A stretch of 64,000 bases of DNA from Psychrobacter sp. Ps6 (GTDB lineage Bacteria > Pseudomonadota > Gammaproteobacteria > Pseudomonadales > Moraxellaceae). Every line of letters starts with the position of its first letter. The first letter of the stretch is position 1. The stretch is from assembly GCF_022129235.1 (NCBI RefSeq), contig NZ_JADQAI010000005.1, positions 185,502-249,501 on the forward strand, given 5' to 3'. The translations under genes and the position numbers were made by a program. The notes beneath the pieces were generated by a model. The model worked only from the letters and a program-made list of their open reading frames with translations. It did no database searches and was not told where the DNA came from. Shown in pieces: positions 57,097 to 64,000 of this stretch.

Positions 57097-57109
57097 ATTT
57101 CAAAAAAAT

Positions 57110-57124
57110 CGTTATATTATAACG
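57110..57124. promoter_or_regulatory. Zur-like operator 2
   Basis: CGTTATA-T-TATAACG, a perfect 15-base palindrome with the same core as operator 1; centres are 27 bases apart. The rest of 57125-57395 shows no gene. Confidence 0.65.
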
Positions 57125-57395
57125 AAAACTATTTAGGGTAAACCTTTTTCTCTTGTGGCTACACAATAGACCCTAACCTGCCTTGTGATTTGAAGACTTT
57201 GCTAATATGTCACGTTAAATCACACTCTATATTGGCTTTATTTATTTTAAATGGACGACTATCAATGGAGTTGATTTGGTTTTCTATTAAAAGAGCATAC
57301 TTCCGGTGCGGCGACACGCTTTACTATGAGTCAAGCAGCAGCGTAAGATAACTGACGAGAGAATATTGATAACCGCTGTAAGGAAAACCTGAATA

Positions 57396-58310
57396 ATGGA
57401 TAGAATTGATGCGATGCGGGCATTTGTATCGGTAGTGATTGAGGGCAGTTTTAGCAATGCCGCCACAGCCATGCAACTGTCGCCGCAACTGGTGAGTAAA
57501 TATGTGTCAAAGTTAGAAGAGCGACTGGGTATACGTTTATTGAACCGCACTACTCGTAAAGTCAGTCTGACGGAGGCAGGTACTCACTATTTCGAGCATG
57601 CACAGCAATTGTTGCTCAGTATCGACGATATGGAGTCCAAATTAGGTGGGTTTCAACAAAACCCAAAAGGTACATTGAGAATAAGCGCGCCTGTGTCCTT
57701 TGCGCTAAAACACATGGCAAAATTGGTCACAGATTTTCAGGCACTTTATCCTTCGGTCAATGTCGATTTGCAGCTGAACGATCGCAAAGTAGATATCGTT
57801 GAAGAGGGATTTGATGTGGCGCTTCGTATCGGTCAGCTCAAAAGCTCGTCACTGATTGCCAAGCAAGTTGCGCCTGTCCGCGTCATCTTGTGTGCCTCCC
57901 CTGACTATCTCAAAAAGCATGGCATGCCTAGCAAACCTGAAGATCTAAAAAACCATCGGTATTTGCATTATAGTTATATGGAAAAATACGGCAAAGAAGA
58001 TATTTATCAGTGGCTAGATACCACCAATCAGCCAAACTCAGAGCTAACCAGTAATAACGGGGATTTGCTTGTCAATGCTGCAGTGGCTGGGGCTGGAATA
58101 GCACTGCAGCCCACGTTTATTGCGAGTGAAGCACTGAGTAAAGGGGAACTTATGATAGTGTTACCTGATTACGAACCCGAGACGCTAGGATTGTATGCTG
58201 TGTATGCCCATAGAAAACTGTTGCCACACAAAATCCGATGTTTTATTGACTTTATCGAAGGGTATTACGGTTCGCCGCCCTATTGGGACGAACCGATACA
58301 GCATTTATAG
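57396..58310 (+). CDS. LysR-family transcriptional regulator
   Basis: 304 residues. N-terminal helix-turn-helix: MDRIDAMRAFVSVVIEGSFSNAATAMQLSPQLVSKYVSKLEERLGIRLLNRTTRKVSLTEAG. The co-inducer domain starts KGTLRISAPVSFALKHMAKLV and has DVALRIGQLKSSSLIAKQVAP. Of the CrgA/DsdC-like large LysR group. A ribosome site AAGGAAA lies upstream. It is divergent from the importer operon and convergent with the porin gene; target unknown. Confidence 0.92.
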   Translation: MDRIDAMRAFVSVVIEGSFSNAATAMQLSPQLVSKYVSKLEERLGIRLLNRTTRKVSLTEAGTHYFEHAQQLLLSIDDMESKLGGFQQNPKGTLRISAPVSFALKHMAKLVTDFQALYPSVNVDLQLNDRKVDIVEEGFDVALRIGQLKSSSLIAKQVAPVRVILCASPDYLKKHGMPSKPEDLKNHRYLHYSYMEKYGKEDIYQWLDTTNQPNSELTSNNGDLLVNAAVAGAGIALQPTFIASEALSKGELMIVLPDYEPETLGLYAVYAHRKLLPHKIRCFIDFIEGYYGSPPYWDEPIQHL

Positions 58311-58336
58311 ATAGCCATTAGCGCCCCTCATCAAAC

Positions 58337-58376
58337 AAAACACCCCAGACATTGATAAATGTCTGGGGTGTTTTTT
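58337..58376. terminator. Terminator between the LysR gene and the porin gene
   Basis: A perfect 17-bp stem (arms start AAAACACCCCAGACATT) with GATA loop and a T6 tail. Convergent genes end on either side. Confidence 0.9.
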
Positions 58377-58459
58377 AATGCGCTTAGTAACATGACAAAT
58401 CTATCGTGAGCTAAATGATAAATATCATCAAAAACAGCGCACCTCTCAATTTATCACTC

Positions 58460-59491
58460 TTAGAACTCGTATTTGGCCATTATTTCAATTTGCTGACCTG
58501 CTGGCATCCATGGAAAGGTCGTCGCACTTTGCTCTCGCCACTCAATCCCCAAGTCTAAATCAGGCAGGTACTCATAGATAAGGTTGGCGCTTTTGACATT
58601 GGCAGATGTATCTGCCGCATCCTCGACATTGACCTCACCATAACGCAAATTGCCACGCAGTTTTTGAGAGAACTGATGCTTGTAGCCGACGCTATAACCT
58701 GTCTGAGAGATCAATTTACCATCTTCGGCATCACAATCGGCACCGCCATTCATAATAAGCGGCCCGCCCACACATATGACAGAATACGCGCCCATCCCTT
58801 TACCGTTATAGACACTCGCGTGGAGCGAGTCTTGACCTAACGATAACTTGCCTGCTAGAGACACGCCGACGCCCACATCAGAATCCTCTCCGTTCTCAGC
58901 TTCACGCGCCGTGACAGCGACATTATAGTCGAGATTGGCTATCTTATCTTTGTAACTGACCACCATGTCAGGTAGGCTGGCATCGTCATACACAGGATCT
59001 TGAGCGGTAAAACGCAGTCCCTTATAAGTGTAATGCACCGTCAAATCTGGGCGAATGTATGAGCCGCCACCGGAGGCTGTGCCGATACCTGTTCCCCAAA
59101 AATCAAGCTGTTCGGTAGAGAGTGGTGCAACAGCCAAAAATTGACCGTTCCACGTTTTACCCACTGTCAGATCATCCATTTGAATATAAGCATGGCGCAA
59201 GCGCAGGTTGGAGCCGCCCTTCGCATAATCCCCATAAAAATCGCCTTCAATAAAGCCTGTGAGCTTTTTATCCTCGATGGATTTAGTCGTCTTCACATTA
59301 ATACGTGACTGGCGTAAGTTTCCCTTAAATTCTGAATCTCCCTCATCAGGCGAATTAAATGCCCCTTCTGCTTTGATATAACCCCCGATACTCAGTGTGG
59401 TATCACCCGTCGTCACAATATCGATTGCTTGCGCAGATGCGCAGGTTGCTACCATAGCCAATCCTATAGATAGCCTTTTTGTATAAAGCAT
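58460..59491 (-). CDS. DcaP-type outer-membrane porin
   Basis: 343 residues. Signal peptide MLYTKRLSIGLAMVATCASAQA, then DTTLSIGGYIKAEGAFNSPDEGDSEFKGNLRQSRINVKTTKSIE, GFIEGDFYGDY, LRLRHAYIQMDDLTVGKTWNGQFLAVAPLSTEQLDFWGTG; ends in ...MAKYEF with C-terminal Phe typical of beta-barrels. The TxLxIGGYIKAE and LRHAYI blocks are those of Acinetobacter DcaP, which passes dicarboxylic acids and phthalate-like compounds. Neighbouring acyl-CoA genes suggest uptake of organic acids. Contains a Cys pair in an extracellular-type loop (VCVGG/DCDAE). Confidence 0.85.
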   Translation of the reverse strand: MLYTKRLSIGLAMVATCASAQAIDIVTTGDTTLSIGGYIKAEGAFNSPDEGDSEFKGNLRQSRINVKTTKSIEDKKLTGFIEGDFYGDYAKGGSNLRLRHAYIQMDDLTVGKTWNGQFLAVAPLSTEQLDFWGTGIGTASGGGSYIRPDLTVHYTYKGLRFTAQDPVYDDASLPDMVVSYKDKIANLDYNVAVTAREAENGEDSDVGVGVSLAGKLSLGQDSLHASVYNGKGMGAYSVICVGGPLIMNGGADCDAEDGKLISQTGYSVGYKHQFSQKLRGNLRYGEVNVEDAADTSANVKSANLIYEYLPDLDLGIEWREQSATTFPWMPAGQQIEIMAKYEF

Positions 59492-59654
59492 TATTTTTTT
59501 CTTCCCTGTTGTCTGTTGATATCCTTATCAATGCCAATGGCGATTACGTGCTCTTTACTTCATAACCGTGAATGCGTTTTTTTATAAATTGTCTCCTACC
59601 TATTGCCTGCTGTTTCATCAAAGAGTCAGTAACGAATTGATGTTCTATTGGGTG

Positions 59655-60158
59655 CTATGCTTCTTGGTCAATATTCTCTAATACTGCAATGGCTTCTTTT
59701 TGCGACTCATCGATCGGTTTTTTTTGTCCACTCAACTTATCGAGATAGACCAGCACTGACTCACCGATCGCAACGACTGTCTCAAGCGCTGTACTATAAT
59801 AGGTATATTCATGAATCAGACTTGAGTTGCCGATTTTCTTGACCTTGACGCCAATCCATAACTTATCAGGATAAGCAACCGATTTAAGATATCGACATGA
59901 CGAGGCCGCCATCACCGAAGACGTCTGTTCGTTAAATAAACCAAGCCGCCTGTTGTAATAAATACGAGCGTTTTGAGCATATTCGTAATAAACCACATTA
60001 TTGACATGACCAAAGGAGTCCATATCACCCCATTCCACTTGCTGAGGATAGATCACCGTAAAGCCATGTAACGGGTGATTGTCATCGCTTGTGACAATCT
60101 CTTGTATTTCTGGGAACGTAGGCGCAGCTTCCATAGTTTCTCTCTTTTCATTAGACAA
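59655..60158 (-). CDS. Acyl-CoA thioesterase, 4HBT hot-dog fold
   Basis: 167 residues. The 4-hydroxybenzoyl-CoA thioesterase-like signature is at about residues 35-65: VIYPQQVEWGDMDSFGHVNNVVYYEYAQNARIYY, with the catalytic Asp in WGDMDSFGHVNN. It ends in a strand SVLVYLDKLSGQKKPI. Hydrolyses acyl-CoA or aryl-CoA esters. It lies 141 bases downstream of the acyl-CoA synthetase gene. Confidence 0.88.
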   Translation of the reverse strand: MSNEKRETMEAAPTFPEIQEIVTSDDNHPLHGFTVIYPQQVEWGDMDSFGHVNNVVYYEYAQNARIYYNRRLGLFNEQTSSVMAASSCRYLKSVAYPDKLWIGVKVKKIGNSSLIHEYTYYSTALETVVAIGESVLVYLDKLSGQKKPIDESQKEAIAVLENIDQEA

Positions 60159-60299
60159 GTTTTGTTATATAGATGATGCGTGTGACTCAGGGTACTCATG
60201 AAACACACCTCTCCCATCCCTAGCATTTATGCAGACACTAGGGTTTATATACGTCTTTTCTGTTAGTAAACTCGCTGTGATGGTGACAGGTCTATTTGG

Positions 60300-62003
60300 C
60301 TAGATGAGGTTTTCTGAGTACATCGAGCGCATGCGTTTTTTATCGAGTTTACCGACGCTGGTTTTTGGCATCTCTGACAAAAACCTCACTTCACTTGGCA
60401 CGCCATATTTTGGCAAATGACCTCTCTCAACCGCTTGATGACCCAATGCCAAGATGTCTGTCGATGTTGTATCGACATAATCTGGTTTTAGCACAATCAA
60501 GGCGAGAGGACGCTCACCCCAGCGCGCATCTGGGACACCAATCACCGCGATATCAGCAACGCTTGGGTGAAAGGATAGAATCGTCTCAACCTCAAGCGAG
60601 GACACCCATTCGCCACCAGACTTAATGACGTCTTTTAGTCTATCGGTAATGCTCAACGTACCGTTGGCGCTTATGCAGGCAATGTCTTGCGTATGCATCC
60701 AGCCGCCTTTCCATAACGCATTGCCTGCATCGGGGTTTTTAAAATAGTTTTGGGTTAGCCACGGCGCTCGTATCACAAGCTCGCCTGTCGACTCACCATC
60801 CATCGGTTGAGGTTGACCATTCTCGTCCCAGATTTCCATCGATACCAGCATGATAGGCGAGCCTGACAGACAGCGATAATTGAGATTGTCCTCTAGGGTC
60901 ATCGACTCGGTTTTGTCATCAAATACCGCTCGAGACAGCACAGGACAGGACTCTGACATCCCAAACCCTGACATAAACTCAATACCGCACTCGATTGCTG
61001 CCTTTGCCAAGCCTTCGTTGAGCTTTGAGCCACCTAGCAGCAGTTTAAAATTCTCAAATTTACGGCCGCGCGCGGCCATTTCTTTGAGGAGCATCTGTAG
61101 TATTGCTGGGACACCATGTGACAACGTAACCTTGTGCTCCTCGATCAAATCGACAAGCTTTGGAGCCAGATAGCGCCCCGGATACACTTGATTTAGCCCT
61201 ATCATGGTGGCACCATAGGGCCAGCACCACGCATGAACATGGAATAACGGCGTCATTGGCATATAGACATCGTCGTAGCGAGCACCTTGACCTTCGGCAT
61301 TGAGCGCTGATGCCAAAGTGCTTGCCATGGTTTGTAGTACGATCTGGCGATGGGTAAAGAAAACCCCTTTTGGATCGCCTGTCGTCCCACTGGTATAAAA
61401 AGTGGTCGCGATGGTGTTTTCATCAAAATCTGGAAAATCAAACGTATCGCTAGCCGCGGCTAACAATGCTTCATACTCGCCATCGACATAGTCAGGCAGC
61501 TCTGCTTTCTCACTACCTGCTTTCTCACTACCTGCATCGTCATCCTCTGCATCATCAGCCCAAATCACATGCTCAATAGACGGTGCATCGTCACGATAAT
61601 CTTTGATCATCGGCTCAAACTCAGCATTTAATAGTAGCGCTTTTGGTGCAGCATGATTGATGGTATAGAGCACTTTATCTTCAGACAGACGGACATTAAC
61701 GGTTTGCAAAATCATGCCCGACATTGGTACTGCAAAGTATGCCTCAAGGTAACGATGACTGTCCCAATCCATAACCGCGACCACATCCCCTGGCTGCAAT
61801 CCCATATTTTTTAGGACATTTGCCAAGCGATTGATACGCTTAAAAAACTCAGCATAAGTGTAAGTAACTTTGTCCGCGTAGCTGATTGTTTGGTTGGTAG
61901 AAGCGATTTTGGCGCGGTTTAGTAGCTGTTTGATAATTAGCGGAAACCCATACGCTTCTTCGGCTTGATGGTAGTTGTCATGTTGATTGAGTATGGTTGT
62001 CAT
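60300..62003 (-). CDS. Acyl-CoA synthetase (medium/long-chain fatty-acid-CoA ligase)
   Basis: 567 residues. ANL superfamily: AMP-binding motif TTFYTSGTTGDPKGVFFTHRQIVLQT near residue 205, GWMHTQDIACISANGTLSITDRLKDVIKSGGEWVSSLEVE near 450, and the C-terminal Lys motif TSVGKLDKKRM near 555. Two short SEKAGSEKA repeats lie near residue 160. Similar to AlkK-type ligases activating medium-chain or aryl acids with ATP and CoA. Followed by the thioesterase and porin genes; feeds the thiolase/dehydrogenase upstream. Confidence 0.92.
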   Translation of the reverse strand: MTTILNQHDNYHQAEEAYGFPLIIKQLLNRAKIASTNQTISYADKVTYTYAEFFKRINRLANVLKNMGLQPGDVVAVMDWDSHRYLEAYFAVPMSGMILQTVNVRLSEDKVLYTINHAAPKALLLNAEFEPMIKDYRDDAPSIEHVIWADDAEDDDAGSEKAGSEKAELPDYVDGEYEALLAAASDTFDFPDFDENTIATTFYTSGTTGDPKGVFFTHRQIVLQTMASTLASALNAEGQGARYDDVYMPMTPLFHVHAWCWPYGATMIGLNQVYPGRYLAPKLVDLIEEHKVTLSHGVPAILQMLLKEMAARGRKFENFKLLLGGSKLNEGLAKAAIECGIEFMSGFGMSESCPVLSRAVFDDKTESMTLEDNLNYRCLSGSPIMLVSMEIWDENGQPQPMDGESTGELVIRAPWLTQNYFKNPDAGNALWKGGWMHTQDIACISANGTLSITDRLKDVIKSGGEWVSSLEVETILSFHPSVADIAVIGVPDARWGERPLALIVLKPDYVDTTSTDILALGHQAVERGHLPKYGVPSEVRFLSEMPKTSVGKLDKKRMRSMYSENLI

Positions 62004-62171
62004 AGTGTCATCCTTGATAATAAACTGTTCTTGATATAGCCAATCCTCTATAAAAGAGTGACAGCGTTAACCTCACTTGAAGTATCACAGTGACATCTGC
62101 GCTCGGTTGCCTTGTCTCTCTTTTAAACTAAATCAACTATAATCAGTCATTCGGTGTGCGTGCTTTTAATA

Positions 62172-63374
62172 TCAGACGCGCTCTATCACCATGGCAAGCC
62201 CTTGCCCAATGCCAATGCACAAGCTGACCACGGCATATTTGCCGCCCGTACGCTGTAATTCTCGAGCGGTACTCAAAGCAATCCTTGCACCAGATGCGCC
62301 CAGCGGATGGCCGACCGCGATGGCGCCGCCATTGGGATTGACACGTTTATCATCAAAATCAATGTTCAACCCTTTTAGACAACCAAGCACTTGCGAAGCG
62401 AATGCTTCATTGATCTCAATGACAGACATATCATCAAGGGTTAAATTTGCACGCTTTAGTGCCAGCTTAATCGCTTCAACAGGACCCACGCCCATGATGT
62501 TAGGCTCAATCCCCATCGCACCCGATGACAAAATCTTAGCAATGGGCTTAAAGCCTAGCTTTTCTTCTGCTTGCTTTGAGCCGATGATGAGCGCAGCTGC
62601 GCCATCATTGATCCCGGATGCATTACCTGCGGTGACGACACCATCTTGATTTAAGGGTTTGAGTTTTTGTAGTGCTGCAATATCGGAGCTGGCGCGAGGA
62701 TGCTCATCATCTGTGATGACTTTTTCGGGCAATTTCTTACCTTGCGCAACAGTGATAGGCGTTATCTCATCGTCAAAAAACCCTGCTTGTTTGGCAGCTT
62801 GGTACTTGGATTGCGATGCGGCGGCAAACTTATCGGCTTCCTCGCGCGTAATGCCATATTTATGAGCAACATTATCGCCCGTCTGCGGCATGGTATCGCT
62901 ACCGAACTGCTCAATAATCTTCGGGTTAGGAAAACGGCTACCGATGGTCGTATCAAATACTTTAAAGTCACGGCTAAACGGCTTTTCTGTCTTGGCAAAG
63001 ACAAACGGCGCACGCGTCATCGACTCCACACCACCCGCCAAAATAATATCCCCTTCATGACATGTGATACTGTGCGCAGCATCGACCACAGTAGACAGAC
63101 CTGACGCACATAGACGATTGACTGTCTGACCTGGCGTGGTGACATCCAGCCCTGCCAATAAAGCGGCATTACGGGCGATGTTACGAGAGTCCTCGCCCGC
63201 TTGGTTAGCACTGCCTAGCAGCACTTCATCAAACACATCGCTCGGCAATTGATGTTTTTCGACCAACGCTTTTATTACGGTGGCGACCAGATCATCAGGA
63301 CGCACCGTTGCTAATGCACCGACATAGCGACCAAACGGACTTCTTAATCCATCATAAATATAGGCATCTAACAT
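62172..63374 (-). CDS. Acetyl-CoA acyltransferase / 3-oxoadipyl-CoA-type thiolase
   Basis: 400 residues. Thiolase hallmarks: nucleophile Cys in TVNRLCASGLSTVVDAAHSI (near residue 90), NEAFASQVLG, NPNGGAIAVGHPLGASGARI and the terminal active-site CIGIGQGLAMVIE. The start MLDAYIYDGLRSPFGRYVGAL is typical of PcaF/PaaJ/DcaF thiolases, which split 3-oxoadipyl-CoA to acetyl-CoA and succinyl-CoA. The dehydrogenase partner is 66 bases upstream. Specificity not decided by sequence alone. Confidence 0.92.
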   Translation of the reverse strand: MLDAYIYDGLRSPFGRYVGALATVRPDDLVATVIKALVEKHQLPSDVFDEVLLGSANQAGEDSRNIARNAALLAGLDVTTPGQTVNRLCASGLSTVVDAAHSITCHEGDIILAGGVESMTRAPFVFAKTEKPFSRDFKVFDTTIGSRFPNPKIIEQFGSDTMPQTGDNVAHKYGITREEADKFAAASQSKYQAAKQAGFFDDEITPITVAQGKKLPEKVITDDEHPRASSDIAALQKLKPLNQDGVVTAGNASGINDGAAALIIGSKQAEEKLGFKPIAKILSSGAMGIEPNIMGVGPVEAIKLALKRANLTLDDMSVIEINEAFASQVLGCLKGLNIDFDDKRVNPNGGAIAVGHPLGASGARIALSTARELQRTGGKYAVVSLCIGIGQGLAMVIERV

Positions 63375-63440
63375 AACGCTTCCTTGTTGTATTTTTTAAC
63401 TTTGAATAAATGGTTTTATAACGATATTTTGTTGTTTGTA

Positions 63441-64000
63441 TTAATGAATGGCCTGCTGAGTGAACAATGACACACCTAGCTTGGCGCGGCGTTGTAACCA
63501 AGGGCTTGGGCGATAGCGCGGATCGCCTGTGAACGCGTAGATACGCTCTAAAATGAGCAGCACACGCGAGGCTCCAAGATGATCGCCCCAAGAGATCGGG
63601 CCGTATGGATAACCTAGCCCAAGCTTGACGGCATTATCGATATCCTCTGGCGTGGCAATTTTTTGCATGGCAATGTCACAGCCAAGATTGATCACCATGG
63701 CGATCACACGCTGCGCCACAAAGCCTGTACTTTCGGTAATTAGTGTGGCACTAACTGCCTCTTGCGCATCTGTCTGAGTACTATCTAAGTCTTTATTAAC
63801 TTTGCTGCTACTAAACAACGCATAAGCTTGCGCCACGAATCGTTCTTGCGTGACGATGCTTGGCATCAACGTACGATGCATTGTAAGTTCAGTGAGCATA
63901 TCAATAGCAATCGCTTGCTTGGGATCAATCTGATAACGAATCGCCGCATTGGTCGTATCCTCACCATAGATAGCGAGCAGCACCAAACTATTAGGGTGCG
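63441..64000 (-). CDS. 3-hydroxyacyl-CoA dehydrogenase, C-terminal part (5' end outside window)
   Basis: The frame is open to the right edge, where it reads HPNSLVLLAIYGEDTTNAAIR. The visible 186 residues include the 3HCDH C-terminal domain: ESTGFVAQRVIAMVINLGCDIAMQKIATPEDIDNAVKLGLGYPYGPISWGDHLGASRVL. The order resembles PaaH/DcaH-type proteins of about 500 residues with a duplicated C-terminal domain. It oxidises 3-hydroxyacyl-CoA to 3-oxoacyl-CoA, the substrate of the thiolase next to it. Confidence 0.9.
   Translation of the reverse strand, partial: HPNSLVLLAIYGEDTTNAAIRYQIDPKQAIAIDMLTELTMHRTLMPSIVTQERFVAQAYALFSSSKVNKDLDSTQTDAQEAVSATLITESTGFVAQRVIAMVINLGCDIAMQKIATPEDIDNAVKLGLGYPYGPISWGDHLGASRVLLILERIYAFTGDPRYRPSPWLQRRAKLGVSLFTQQAIH

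Overview
The window looks like a chromosomal segment of a gammaproteobacterium of the Moraxellaceae, most likely Psychrobacter. I infer this from moderate GC content, Psychrobacter/Acinetobacter-style proteins (DcaP-type porin, class C beta-lactamase, PqqA ending MYFEAR, the gene set around PQQ) and the mix of AT-rich intergenic regions and large accessory catabolic operons. No rRNA, CRISPR array, intact insertion sequence or prophage was seen.

Layout. 1-4126 is the 5' part of recC (minus strand). 4532-6070 carries two small poorly known genes and a tRNA-Arg(CCU). 6398-8014 is a COG2509-type FAD dehydrogenase. 8558-16800 is one long minus-strand pyrimidine-degradation operon, rutA-B-C-F-G-mmsA-ribB-rutD-rutE, with the divergent TetR-type regulator rutR at 17272 and a good RutR operator between them. 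17911-18906 holds debris of a contact-dependent inhibition locus: a CdiA fragment, a YezG-like immunity gene and a truncated nuclease toxin tail. 18909-24775 is a Fur-boxed hydroxamate-siderophore uptake set: an fhuD-like gene broken by an amber codon, a fused fhuB permease and an FhuE-like TonB receptor. 24911-29276 is the pqqABCDE operon, including the 24-residue PqqA and a trailing M19 dipeptidase. 29455-30216 is a second toxin/immunity remnant (SUKH immunity gene plus frameshifted toxin tail).

30284-37272 is a run of minus-strand oxidoreductases and hydrolases (zinc-type ADH, SDR, M14 carboxypeptidase, type-B esterase, DODA-type dioxygenase, DoxX). 37467-44393 is a 5-oxoproline utilisation operon reading ycsI, accB, accC, pxpB, pxpC, pxpA, an Nramp-family transporter and a second BCCP-like protein without the biotin lysine. 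44645-48236 holds a lipoprotein, ampC (minus) and a PAP2 phosphatase. 48716-50422 is an isolated, AT-rich, 568-residue protein with a PD-(D/E)XK nuclease motif, the best candidate for an undescribed system. 50853-57074 is butanediol dehydrogenase plus a peptide/nickel-type ABC transporter whose promoter carries two Zur-like palindromes, suggesting zinc-linked uptake. 57396-64000 has a LysR regulator, a DcaP porin, a thioesterase, an acyl-CoA synthetase, a thiolase and the C-terminal part of a 3-hydroxyacyl-CoA dehydrogenase, together a beta-oxidation-like pathway for imported organic acids.

How the genes work together. RutG imports uracil, RutA/F open the ring with reduced flavin, RutB/C/D process ureidoacrylate to malonic semialdehyde, and RutE (reduction) or MmsA (oxidation to an acyl-CoA) removes it; RibB can supply flavin precursor. 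In the pxp operon PxpABC hydrolyses 5-oxoproline while AccB/AccC look like dedicated biotin partners. All functional statements rest on recognised sequence motifs and family knowledge; no search was run.
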